From positions 1 through 64,000 of the forward strand of contig JAUIBT010000016.1 in assembly GCA_030428255.1 (NCBI GenBank): a stretch of DNA of 64,000 bases. The letters are read 5' to 3'. The notes beneath the pieces are model-generated. The model saw only the letters and a list, made by a program, of their open reading frames with translations, ran no database searches and was not told where the DNA came from. Positions 17,830 through 25,971 of this stretch are shown in pieces. The position numbers were made by a program, and so were the translations under genes. This stretch comes from Alphaproteobacteria bacterium. Its GTDB lineage: Bacteria > Pseudomonadota > Alphaproteobacteria > UBA7985 > JAUIBT01. Within the stretch, counting starts at the first letter, position 1. The number at the start of each line of letters is the position of its first letter.

Positions 17830-19875
17830 TCAAGCGTCCTTTAGCAAGCGCAACGCATCATAGATGGCCGCGTGGGTATTCCGTGCTGACACAGCATCGC
17901 CGATACGGAACAGTTGGAAGCTGCCCTCTGGATTGCGTACCAACCTTTGCGGCTTGCCGGCGATCAGCGCGTCGTGATCCACCGCGCCACCGTTGCTCGA
18001 CAGGGGCTTGAGCGCGAAATACAGCTCGTCAAGCGGGCGCGTGCCATAGTTGAGCACGACTTGATCGACCTCTTGCTGTTGACTGAAATCAGAGTAGTCG
18101 GTGCCGATGGTGGCCGACAGGCGATTGCCAGCGCGCACCACGCCCAACAGACGCCGAGTCACGGTAAAGCGCACGTCTTTATCTTGCAGGGCGCGCATGT
18201 AAGGCACCAAGTTCATCGCCATAATCTCGGGCGCGAAGCTGCGGTCTGGGGTAAGGATTTCGACCTTTGACCCGGCAGCAGCGGCCACCTCAGCCGCTTG
18301 CAAAGCGGCATGGTCTCCGGCCTCGTCATAGATCAAGACGCTCTGCGCGGGCTTAACGTCGCCCGCGATCATGTCCCAAGCGCTGATGGTCAGGCTCTGC
18401 TCGTCTTGGGTCTCGAACAGGGTCGTATTGGGCACGCCACCGGTGGCGACAATGACCAGATCTGGCTCCTCGGCCAACACGGTGTCGGCTTCCGCCCATG
18501 TGTTGAAATGAAAGGCCACATCGCGCGCCGCACACTGGGCCATGCGCCAATCAATAATCGCCAGCATTTCACGCCGTCGCGGCGATTGAGCCGCCAGCCG
18601 CACCTGCCCGCCGGGGTCTGCTGCTGCCTCAAAGACGGTCACCTGATGCCCGCGCTCGGCCGCCACCCGAGCCGCCTCCAGGCCCGCTGGTCCGGCCCCG
18701 ACCACCACCACCCGGCGCAGGCGCTCGGCAGGCGAGATGCGGTGCGGCATGGTCAGCTCGCGGCCCGTAGCCGGGTTATGAATGCACAGCGCCTCGCCCG
18801 CTTGATAGATGCGGTCCAGGCAATAGGTTGCGCCGACGCAAGGGCGAATGTCCGCCTCACGCCCTTCGCGCAACTTTTGCACGATATGAGGATCAGCGAT
18901 GTGCGCGCGCGTCATGCCCACCATGTCCAGCAAGCCTTCGGCAACAGCATGGCGCGCGGTGGCCAGATCGGGAATGCGCGAGGCGTGAAAGGTTGGCATG
19001 CCCGTGGCTGCGCGTACGGCGCCTGCAAAATCCAAGTGCGGCGCGCTCTTCATGCCTTGCACCGGGATGATATCGGTCATGGCCGGGTCGGTATGGATGC
19101 GCCCGCGGATCACGTTGAGAAAGTCCACCATGCCACTGTCAGCCAAGCGCTTTGAGATCTCAACGCCCTCTTCAGCACTGATGCCACCGGCTTGCGCCTC
19201 GTCGGCCGTGTAGCGCAGGCCGACGATAAATTCAGGCCCGACCCGCTCGCGAATAGCGCGCAGCACGTCAAAGGAAAACCGCAGACGTGTGTCGAGGCTC
19301 TCCGCGCCATAGGGGCCTTCTAGCTGGTTGGTCAGCGGCGACCAGAACTGGTCCAAAAGGTGGCCATAGGCCTGTAACTCAATGCCGTCCATGCCCCCGG
19401 CCTGCATGCGCTCGGCCGCATCGGCATAGTCCTTGATAATCCGCTCGATGTCCCAATCCTCCAGCACCTTGGGAAAGGCACGGTGAGCGGGCTCTCTGTC
19501 AGGCCCCGCCGAGACCGAGGGCAGCCAGTCGCCCTTATTCCAGCCCGTGCGTCGCCCCAAGTGGGTCAGTTGGATCATCACCGCGCAGCCGTGCTGGTGG
19601 CAGGAGTCCGTCAGCTCGCGCAGCCAGGGCACCACCTCGTCTTTGTATGCCAGGATGTTGTTGAACACCGGCGGGCTGTCTTTGGACACCGCTGCCGAGC
19701 CCGCCGTCATGGTCATGGCGATACCCGCCTTGGCGCGCTCGGCATGATAGGCGCGATAGCGCTGCTTGGGCATGCCGTCTTCGGGGTAGGCCGGTTCGTG
19801 ACTGGTGGTCATGATCCGATTTTTCAGCGTCAAATGCTTGAGCTGATAGGGTTGCAACAAAGGATCTTGCGACAT
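17830..19875 (-). CDS. OYE/TMADH-type flavoprotein, N-methyl amine demethylase-like
   Basis: 681 residues from ATG 19875, which has GGAGG 5 bases upstream; the frame continues five codons further to a TTG. OYE barrel, a cysteine region and C-terminal FAD/NAD domains ([20 protein letters not shown]). The cluster reads C346-x2-A349-x2-C352-x11-C364: the spacing follows trimethylamine dehydrogenase but the second ligand is Ala. It resembles DgcA/StcD-type demethylases of dimethylglycine and N-methylproline. First gene of an operon with the racemase-family, P5CR-like and second flavoprotein genes, divergent from a TetR gene. Confidence 0.85.
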   Translation of the reverse strand: MSQDPLLQPYQLKHLTLKNRIMTTSHEPAYPEDGMPKQRYRAYHAERAKAGIAMTMTAGSAAVSKDSPPVFNNILAYKDEVVPWLRELTDSCHQHGCAVMIQLTHLGRRTGWNKGDWLPSVSAGPDREPAHRAFPKVLEDWDIERIIKDYADAAERMQAGGMDGIELQAYGHLLDQFWSPLTNQLEGPYGAESLDTRLRFSFDVLRAIRERVGPEFIVGLRYTADEAQAGGISAEEGVEISKRLADSGMVDFLNVIRGRIHTDPAMTDIIPVQGMKSAPHLDFAGAVRAATGMPTFHASRIPDLATARHAVAEGLLDMVGMTRAHIADPHIVQKLREGREADIRPCVGATYCLDRIYQAGEALCIHNPATGRELTMPHRISPAERLRRVVVVGAGPAGLEAARVAAERGHQVTVFEAAADPGGQVRLAAQSPRRREMLAIIDWRMAQCAARDVAFHFNTWAEADTVLAEEPDLVIVATGGVPNTTLFETQDEQSLTISAWDMIAGDVKPAQSVLIYDEAGDHAALQAAEVAAAAGSKVEILTPDRSFAPEIMAMNLVPYMRALQDKDVRFTVTRRLLGVVRAGNRLSATIGTDYSDFSQQQEVDQVVLNYGTRPLDELYFALKPLSSNGGAVDHDALIAGKPQRLVRNPEGSFQLFRIGDAVSARNTHAAIYDALRLLKDA

Positions 19876-19920
19876 GCGACCTCCGACCAACGGCTGAATG
19901 AAGCTTGCATGCTGCGGCCA

Positions 19921-19971
19921 CTCGACACAAGTGTCAAGCCTCTTGTGCAGTAGTGTCGAGTCTTCTAAACT
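19921..19971. promoter_or_regulatory. Divergent promoter/operator between the TetR gene and the demethylase operon
   Basis: CTCGACAC (19921-19928) and GTGTCGAG (19953-19960) form an inverted repeat, and GACAC-AA-GTGTC (19924-19935) a second, shorter one; both suit a TetR dimer. For the plus strand, TTGTGC (19943) and TAAACT (19966) are 17 bp apart. On the minus strand TTGACA (19937-19932) could be a -35, but its -10 is poor. The predicted plus-strand start falls on or next to the TetR ATG. Confidence 0.55.
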
Positions 19972-19977
19972 TAGCCC

Positions 19978-20613
19978 ATGACTGCTACGCCCTCCCCTAT
20001 GACGCCCTCACCCAGCCAAGCGACTTTGTGGCTGGATGCCGCCTATGACCTGTTGTTGGAAGGCGGTGCTAGCGCGGTCAAGATCTTGCCCCTCGCCCAA
20101 CGGCTGGGCCAATCGCGCACCAGCTTTTACTGGCACTTCAAGGACCGCCAAGCCCTGTTGGACGCCCTGATCGACCGCTGGGAGCAGCTCAACACCGGGC
20201 GGCTGATTGCCCGCGCCGAGGCCTATGCCCAAGACATAGGCGAGGCCTGCTATAACGTCTTTGATTGCTGGATTGATCAGAGCCTGTTCGACACCCGCCT
20301 TGAGTTGGCGATCCGCGCCTGGGCCAACGCCGAGCCAGCGCTCAAACGCCGGGTCGAGGCAGCCGACCGGCAGCGCCTGGCGGCCATAGTGGCGCTGTTC
20401 CGTCGCTTTGGTTATGCCCCGGCTGAGGCGGAGGTGCGCGCCATGACCATGCTCTATACCCAGCACGGCTACATGGCGCTGGGCACGGTCGAACCGCTGG
20501 ATCAACGCCTCGCGCGTATGCCGGCCTATATTGAGGTCTTTACCGGCCGCCGTCCGCAGCCCGAGCAGTTGGCCCGTTTTTGCGCCCGCCATGGCTTAGA
20601 CCAGGACGCCTGA
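19978..20613 (+). CDS. TetR/AcrR family transcriptional regulator
   Basis: 211 residues. N-terminal helix-turn-helix with the TetR pattern GGASAVKILPLAQRLG and SRTSFYWHFKDRQALLDAL; the rest is an effector-binding helical domain. Divergent from the flavoprotein operon across an 87-102 bp region with palindromes, so it most likely represses that operon and itself. No SD lies before ATG 19978, and the predicted transcription start is at the ATG, so a leaderless mRNA is possible. Ligand unknown. Confidence 0.92.
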   Translation: MTATPSPMTPSPSQATLWLDAAYDLLLEGGASAVKILPLAQRLGQSRTSFYWHFKDRQALLDALIDRWEQLNTGRLIARAEAYAQDIGEACYNVFDCWIDQSLFDTRLELAIRAWANAEPALKRRVEAADRQRLAAIVALFRRFGYAPAEAEVRAMTMLYTQHGYMALGTVEPLDQRLARMPAYIEVFTGRRPQPEQLARFCARHGLDQDA

Positions 20614-20620
20614 ACGCGAA

Positions 20621-20665
20621 ACCCAGACCTGAGCGACCCAGACCTGAGCGACCCAGACCTGAGCG
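20621..20665 (+). repeat. Three perfect 15-bp tandem units after the TetR gene
   Basis: The unit ACCCAGACCTGAGCG is repeated exactly at 20621, 20636 and 20651, starting 7 bases after the TetR stop. A fourth, diverged unit may follow (GCCTAGACGG). The repeat lies in the 74-bp gap between the convergent TetR and hydratase-like genes. No hairpin or T-run accompanies it. Confidence 0.9.
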
Positions 20666-20687
20666 GCCTAGACGGGGCGGCCTGACC

Positions 20688-21548
20688 CTACCAGGCGGCG
20701 GAGCCGACCAGGGCCACCTCACCGGCAAAATTGCGGACCTGCACTTGGGCGGTTGCATCCTGGCGCTCTGAGGCCAGCGCTTGGATGGGCCGATTGACGA
20801 AGCACGGCTGCTGACTGCGGAACTCAAAGCGGGTCATGGGATCCGGGCTCAACTCTGCGGCAGCTTGCGCGGCCAGGAAGCCCATCAGCGGCCCGTGCAC
20901 CACCACGTCGGGGTAGAACTCGTGGTCTTGGCAAAAGCTGCGGTCATAGTGGATGCGATGCCCGTTCCAGGTCAGCGCCGAGAAGCGAAACAGCATGATC
21001 TCATCGGGCAGATAGTCCCGCTTGATCTGCTCGGAAAACGGTTCGGCTGGCCGCCCAAGCGTCTCGGGTGCCATGGCCGTTGGTGACTCGCGATAGACTA
21101 CCGTGCGGGTCTCGACCAGCGATCCGCCAGAACTAGAGGAAAAGGCGCGCTCGAGAATGACAAAAATCAGTGTGCCACTGCGGCCGGTCTTTTGGGTCAC
21201 GGATTTTATGGTTGAGCGGCGCTCGACCTGATCGCCGATCAAAATCGGCGCATTGAAGTGGATGTCCGATCCGGCCCACATGCGGCGCGGCAGCGCCACT
21301 GGCGGCATAAAAGGCCCGCGTTTGGCATGCCCGTCATGGCCCAGCTCTGGGGCGGCGGTCAACTCGTTGCAAAAGAACAGGTGAGCCAGCGGCGGCAGCG
21401 GCGCGCCGATTTTCAGCGACTCTTGCGACCAGCCAAAGGTCGCCGCCATTTGCTGCATGCGCCCCAAGCTGGCCAGATCGCCCTGAGTTTCTTCGCGTCC
21501 GACCCATGTTTGCAGGTCGTCGATTGAGGGAATTGCTTCAGTGGTCAT
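20688..21548 (-). CDS. HTD2/MaoC-type hydratase, mesaconyl-C4-CoA hydratase-like
   Basis: 286 residues in a double hot-dog arrangement. The C-terminal half has the hydratase pattern RIHYDRSF...EFYPDVVVHGPLMG, and the N-terminal half has the FAS1-like dehydratase look (PLAHLFFC, GRSGTLIFV). Such proteins include fungal HTD2 and bacterial mesaconyl-C4-CoA hydratase. Next to a class III CoA-transferase this suggests hydration of a branched unsaturated dicarboxylyl-CoA; the substrate is inferred. Its start overlaps the MmgE/PrpD gene end by 11 bp. Last gene of the operon from 25168. Confidence 0.8.
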   Translation of the reverse strand: MTTEAIPSIDDLQTWVGREETQGDLASLGRMQQMAATFGWSQESLKIGAPLPPLAHLFFCNELTAAPELGHDGHAKRGPFMPPVALPRRMWAGSDIHFNAPILIGDQVERRSTIKSVTQKTGRSGTLIFVILERAFSSSSGGSLVETRTVVYRESPTAMAPETLGRPAEPFSEQIKRDYLPDEIMLFRFSALTWNGHRIHYDRSFCQDHEFYPDVVVHGPLMGFLAAQAAAELSPDPMTRFEFRSQQPCFVNRPIQALASERQDATAQVQVRNFAGEVALVGSAAW

Positions 21549-22866
21549 GCTCCGCTCCTTCCATAAGCAGTTTGTGTATGCGTGGCAGACGGCTGCCCGG
21601 CATAAGAAGATCTAGGCAGGCCGAGATCAGAGCCTCGCCCTGCGCTTGGTCCACCGCTCCCAAGGCCAGCAGGCGGCGGGCTTTGGCAACCACGGCCGCG
21701 CGGTCCAAAGGCTTGGCCGGATCGCCCAGCGCTTGATCGGTCTCAGCCCGCCAACGCTGACCATCGCGCGTTTGTACATCTAGGTGTGCGCCCCAAGCAC
21801 CCGGATAGGCGGTCGCGAAGTCCGGGCCGACCGCCAGTTCCACCGTAGCTTGCCCGGCCTGCAGGCCAGCCCGCGCCGCTTCATCAAAGCTATCAAAGCC
21901 GATCTGGCCCTGTGTCAGCGCCTGTAAAACGGTATGCTGGAGCGAGAACTTCGCCTGATAGGCGGTCTCGGGCAGCGGGCGATCACAGACATCCAACGCC
22001 GCCGGATAGGTGGTCAAGGCCGCGCCCGCCAGGTCCGCCAGCGCAAGAGGCCCGCCCGCCTGAGCCACAATATCCAGCGCGCAATCAATCGCCGGGTGGG
22101 TGTGGCGACAGCAGGGATAAGGCTTCATCGAGGTCAAACCAAGCGCCCAAGGCGCGGTGGGCGTTGCGGTCACTGCCTCGGGTCGCGGGTCCGGGCAGGC
22201 GCCGGCGTAAAGCCCTTGCTCGCCCTCCAAAATATGCGCCGGGCCGGTAAAGCCGTGCAAAGCCAGCTCGGCAGCGGTCATTCCCGCCTCGCAAGCCCGC
22301 GCTGTGTGCAGGTGCTTGGACATGGCAGCGTCGGGCAAGAACTGCCACAATCCTGCGCTTTGCGTGCCCGCATTGCCCAGCGCCCAGACCGCCTGTTGCT
22401 CGTCGAGGTCCATCAGATAGGCCGAGGCCATGGCTGCACCGAAGGGACCACAAGTGGCCGTGTTGTGCCAAACGCGATAGTGCGCCGGTCCGACCGAATC
22501 CCCAATGCGACAACAGGCTTCATAGCCTTGCAGCACTGCGGTCAAAAAGTCCCGGCCGCTGGCTTGGGTCTCAAGCGCCTTGGCCAGAGCGGGCGGCACC
22601 ACCACGGTTCCAGGATGCGTAACCGAGCTGCGGTGCAGGTCATCCATCTCGACGATATGCGCCAGGCCGCCGAACAAGAAGGCCTGCATGGCTGGTGCCT
22701 CGCCGCGATGGCTGACAAATTGCTTGAGCGCCAGGGCTTGTGGGGTGTGGCGACCGGCCAGCGCGCAGGCCAGAGTATCCAGCACGAACAGGCTGGCCGC
22801 CTCAAGGTCGTCGGCTGAGACCGGTTTGGCGCGGATCAGGCGCACCAGTTCTTGGGTTAGGCTCAT
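21538..22866 (-). CDS. MmgE/PrpD family protein
   Basis: 442 residues from ATG 22866, which overlaps the CoA-transferase stop as ATGA; the frame upstream of it is not coding. Typical MmgE/PrpD features: VLDTLACALAG near the N-terminus, EMDDLHRSSVTHPGTVVVPP, and the CCRIG and HNTATCGPFGAA blocks. Family members dehydrate 2-methylcitrate or decarboxylate cis-aconitate, but many are uncharacterised. In this operon it probably acts on a related tricarboxylic or branched acid; that is inference. Confidence 0.87.
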   Translation of the reverse strand: MSLTQELVRLIRAKPVSADDLEAASLFVLDTLACALAGRHTPQALALKQFVSHRGEAPAMQAFLFGGLAHIVEMDDLHRSSVTHPGTVVVPPALAKALETQASGRDFLTAVLQGYEACCRIGDSVGPAHYRVWHNTATCGPFGAAMASAYLMDLDEQQAVWALGNAGTQSAGLWQFLPDAAMSKHLHTARACEAGMTAAELALHGFTGPAHILEGEQGLYAGACPDPRPEAVTATPTAPWALGLTSMKPYPCCRHTHPAIDCALDIVAQAGGPLALADLAGAALTTYPAALDVCDRPLPETAYQAKFSLQHTVLQALTQGQIGFDSFDEAARAGLQAGQATVELAVGPDFATAYPGAWGAHLDVQTRDGQRWRAETDQALGDPAKPLDRAAVVAKARRLLALGAVDQAQGEALISACLDLLMPGSRLPRIHKLLMEGAEHDH

Positions 22867-24008
22867 GACTGGCTTCCAAAGCGTGCGCGGATCTCTGCGC
22901 TGTGTTGTCCGATGCTCGGGACCGCACCCAGGCGGGTTTCGTGCCCCGCCCAAGACACCGCAGGCGCGGGAATATCGGCTTTGTGCTCGGGCGTGACCGC
23001 GATGGTCGCGCGGGCCATCTGCGGGTGGGCGGACAGGCCATCAACGCCATTAACCCGCGCATAGGCCAGCTTGGCCCGCTCCATGCGCGCTTCCAGCTCC
23101 TCAAGCGGCAGGGCTGAGAAGACGGCGTTGATCTCGCTATCCAGCGCTGGCCGGTTGGCCACCCGCGCGTCATTGGAGATAAAGCGGTCTTGGCTGGCAA
23201 GTTCAGGCTGACCCAAGACCTCGCCGCAGAGCCGCCGCCACTCGCGCTCGTTCTGGATCGAGAACATGAGCGGGCGGCCGTCCGCGCTGGCATAAGCCCC
23301 ATAGGGCGCGATCGAAGGATGGTTCAGCCCCACCCGCTGCGGGGCCTTGCCACCACAGTCAAAGTGCAGCAAAGGCACCGCCATAATGTCGGCCATTGAG
23401 GCAAAGAGAGAGGACTTGAGGTGCGCGCCGCGCCCGGTCTTCTCGCGCAGCATCAGGGCCTCAAGGATAGCGGCGTGCGCAAACATCCCCGTTGCGATGT
23501 CAGCAATCGACACTCCAACGCGCCCCGGAGCCTCAGGCGAACCGGTGATGTCGGCCAGGCCAGTTTCGCACTGCACCAACAGGTCATAGCCGCGCCGCTG
23601 GGCATAAGGGCCCTCTTCGCCATAGCCGGAGATATCACAAGTGATCAGGCGCGGGTTCAGGGCTGCAAGCGCAGCGTTGCCCAGCCCGTTGCGCTCGGCC
23701 GCACCCACCGACATGTTTTGGATAAACACATCCGCTTTGGCCAGCATGGCCAGCATGATCGCCTTGTCCGCAGGGTCTTTGATATCGAGGACCACCGACT
23801 TCTTGCCGCGATTGAGCCAAACGAAATAGGAGCTTTGGCCGTGGACGACGGAGTCATAGTTGCGACCAAAATCACCTTCGGGCCGCTCGATCTTGATGAC
23901 CTCCGCCCCCATATCGGCCAGGCGCGAGGATGCGAAAGGCGCGGCAACGGCCTGCTCCAAGCTGACCACCAACACACCGTCCAGCAGGTTTTGAGGACTG
24001 TCCGTCAT
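22863..24008 (-). CDS. Class III (CaiB/BaiF) CoA-transferase
   Basis: 381 residues. ATG 24008 has GAGG 8 bases upstream; a GTG at 24020 overlapping the previous stop is an alternative. N-terminal LLDGVLVVSLEQAVAAPF, GAEVIKIERPEGDFGR and WLNRGKKSVVLDIK are characteristic of the family, followed by DISGYGEEGP. These enzymes move CoA between carboxylic acids, including mesaconate, formate/oxalate and carnitine. The conserved catalytic Asp is likely in the GYDLLVQ region. The neighbouring mesaconyl-C4-CoA-hydratase-like gene makes a mesaconyl-CoA role possible. Confidence 0.9.
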   Translation of the reverse strand: MTDSPQNLLDGVLVVSLEQAVAAPFASSRLADMGAEVIKIERPEGDFGRNYDSVVHGQSSYFVWLNRGKKSVVLDIKDPADKAIMLAMLAKADVFIQNMSVGAAERNGLGNAALAALNPRLITCDISGYGEEGPYAQRRGYDLLVQCETGLADITGSPEAPGRVGVSIADIATGMFAHAAILEALMLREKTGRGAHLKSSLFASMADIMAVPLLHFDCGGKAPQRVGLNHPSIAPYGAYASADGRPLMFSIQNEREWRRLCGEVLGQPELASQDRFISNDARVANRPALDSEINAVFSALPLEELEARMERAKLAYARVNGVDGLSAHPQMARATIAVTPEHKADIPAPAVSWAGHETRLGAVPSIGQHSAEIRARFGSQS

Positions 24009-24016
24009 GCTCTGCC

Positions 24017-25168
24017 TCACAGCACCAACAGGTCTGTTGGCCGGTGCGACAAGGGCGCGTTGCCGTCGGCGGTCACTTCAACGCTGTGGCCAAAGCACAT
24101 GGCGGTTTGGCTGTCACTGTCCATAATGATCATGTGAGAAAAGATGACCATACCGGGTTCGATCACCACCGGATTATCCTCATACATCATGGGCCAATCC
24201 ATCCAAGTTGGCGTAAAGGTGGTGCCCAAGGAATAGCCGCAAGCGTTGAGGCGATGTTGCGACAGGCCGAAATCGTCCAGCACCCTCACGTGCTCGGCGA
24301 AGGCTTGGCCGAAGGTATTGCCAGGCACTTGACTGGCGCAGGTCGCCTCCAAGGCCGCGACCGAGGCTGCGTGCAGCTCGCGATGGCGCTCGCTGGCCTC
24401 GCCAATACACAGCGTGCGCATCATGGCGGCGTGATAATGCCGATAGCTGCCCGCCCATTCCAGGGTCAGTTGGTCCGGGTTTTGCAGCACGCGACGGCCC
24501 GACTGATAGCGGCAAAGCAAGGCGTGATCACCCGAGCCGATGATGAACTCGTTGCCGGGGTAATCGCCGCCGCCGGAAAAAATCACGTTGTGCATTGCAC
24601 CCAAGATGCGGCCCTCGTCAGCGCCAGCATGCGTCTGCTCAACCGCAGCGTCCCAGGCCAGATCGGCCAGCTCGCCCGCCTTACGGACATAGACCAGTTC
24701 GGCTGCTGACTTAACCACCCGCAGCCGATCCACCAGCCCGCTGGCATCGACCAGATCCGCTTGGCCTTCAAAAGCAGCATCCAGGCGCTTGCCCAGGGCA
24801 GCGGTCAGGCCATAGGCTTGGTACTCGACGCCCAGCCGCTTACCGCCAAGTCCGCGCGCCTTGGCTAGGCTCACCAGGTCTCGCTCTGGCTTGGCCTCAA
24901 CACCATCTTTCCAGATGGTCAGGTCGTCAACGATCGAGGTCAGCTCGACCTGACGCTTGTCCGCAGAGCGGGTCAAAATGGCGTAATCGCCGTTGGCCGT
25001 GACCAACAAGCACTGGAAAAAGCAGTAGCCGAAGGTGTCATAGCCGGTCAGGTAGAACATGCTCTCTTGCTTGAACAGCAACAGGCCGTCCAGTTTGGCA
25101 GCCTGCATAGCGCTCACCAGCGCAGCGCGGCGGCGCGCAAATTCTTCGGATGTGAAATGGAGCGACAT
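24017..25168 (-). CDS. M24 (pita-bread fold) protein without the metal ligands, creatinase/DoeA-like
   Basis: 383 residues: a creatinase N-terminal domain (about 10-145) and a pita-bread catalytic domain (about 155-375). The usual Asp/Asp/His/Glu/Glu metal ligands are not conserved: the first block reads LEWAGSYRHYHAAMMRT (about 236), the His block is GYSLG (311-315), and the last block is CFGHSVEV. GYS(L/I)G is typical of non-peptidase members such as ectoine hydrolase, and creatinase also works without metal. It probably hydrolyses a C-N bond in a small amidine, lactam or betaine-like compound. It is the first gene of the second operon of the island. Confidence 0.82.
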   Translation of the reverse strand: MSLHFTSEEFARRRAALVSAMQAAKLDGLLLFKQESMFYLTGYDTFGYCFFQCLLVTANGDYAILTRSADKRQVELTSIVDDLTIWKDGVEAKPERDLVSLAKARGLGGKRLGVEYQAYGLTAALGKRLDAAFEGQADLVDASGLVDRLRVVKSAAELVYVRKAGELADLAWDAAVEQTHAGADEGRILGAMHNVIFSGGGDYPGNEFIIGSGDHALLCRYQSGRRVLQNPDQLTLEWAGSYRHYHAAMMRTLCIGEASERHRELHAASVAALEATCASQVPGNTFGQAFAEHVRVLDDFGLSQHRLNACGYSLGTTFTPTWMDWPMMYEDNPVVIEPGMVIFSHMIIMDSDSQTAMCFGHSVEVTADGNAPLSHRPTDLLVL

Positions 25169-25370
25169 GGGGCGACCTCGGCGATGTCAACAGGAGTGAG
25201 ACTCGTCGCAGGATAAGAGCCAATTTTGAGATGGAAAGATCTTTGTCTTTCCAATTGCTCGCAAGCGCCAAAAACCAGGGGCTGGCGGCTCGCACCGCAG
25301 CATACACCCTCACTGGGCGGACGCGCCTTAGTGAGGCGTTCTTTCGAACTTTGAGATTTGTCGTTTTTAA

Positions 25371-25526
25371 TTAAATCAGGGTAATCAAAGATATACCAAG
25401 CAAACAGCCCAGCACAATCAGGCCAGCGATTAGCGCAACTTGATGACGGAATTTCTGGCACCAATGATCAAAGCGTGACGCGTCGTTCGCGATGGAACGC
25501 TCTTCTTGAAGCAGCGGGCTCGGCAT
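25371..25526 (-). CDS. 51-residue single-pass membrane protein
   Basis: A strong SD (GGGAGGAG) sits 4-6 bases before ATG 25526. The product is 51 residues with a charged N-terminus (QEERSIANDASRFDHW) and one C-terminal membrane helix (about 30-51, ending in ISLITLI and TAA). The open frame extends 75 codons further upstream but that part is not supported. It stands alone between the catabolic island and glyA. No family recognised; a small stress or membrane regulatory peptide is one possibility. Confidence 0.6.
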   Translation of the reverse strand: MPSPLLQEERSIANDASRFDHWCQKFRHQVALIAGLIVLGCLLGISLITLI

Positions 25527-25971
25527 AGTCTCCTCCCAAACAAGGCAGGTGGCGTTTTTGTCGCGGGTACTGAACAGAATGTCACACCCCAGGTCAACAC
25601 TAGATGCGCGTTCACCGTCGCGATTGTCAAAAAATTTACTGATCTGGGCGTTGGCACTGTGAAATTCACTGTAAAATATCGGATAGAAGGCCAGGTCTCT
25701 GCGCAAATCAGCATCAAACGCTCGTCTAATGCGCCATCCCCATCGCTGCACCGGTCAAATATCGACTCGGCGACTCGGAATTCGAATCTTGCTACACTTG
25801 GAGTCCCGCTGGGTGGTACCTGCGATTGCGCGCAGGCAGCTCGGCGGATCTGCGGCTATGCCGCACCGACTTGCCAAACACAAAAAAGCCCTGCCGGCGC
25901 AGGTGGCACCGACAAGGCTTGGATCTTGCATCCCCGGTCACAGCCCCCGAACTCGGGGCCCCCGTCGGGAT
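25527..25971. other. Intergenic region upstream of the small membrane protein
   Basis: This 445-bp stretch holds the SD of the 51-residue gene and, at its far end, the glyA terminator. The AT-rich part around 25620-25690 may contain the promoter of the small gene. No other gene is convincing; the frames that cross it are continuations of the small gene or antisense to glyA. Confidence 0.5.
25882..25920 (-). terminator. Rho-independent terminator of glyA
   Basis: In the minus-strand transcript AAGCCUUGUCGG pairs with CCGGCAGGGCUU (12 pairs including two G-U), loop about 11-12 bases, followed directly by six U. It lies about 50 bp beyond the glyA stop and is the clearest intrinsic terminator in the window. 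Confidence 0.85.

Noticed and set aside
18298-19155. Plus-strand frame of 285 codons opposite the 681-residue flavoprotein
   Set aside because: Antisense to a clear flavoprotein with matching family motifs; Arg/His/Gln-rich shadow.
24017-25168. DMSP lyase DddP (also an M24-fold enzyme)
   Set aside because: DddP keeps metal-binding residues in its active site; the corresponding positions are lost here and no other DMSP gene is near.
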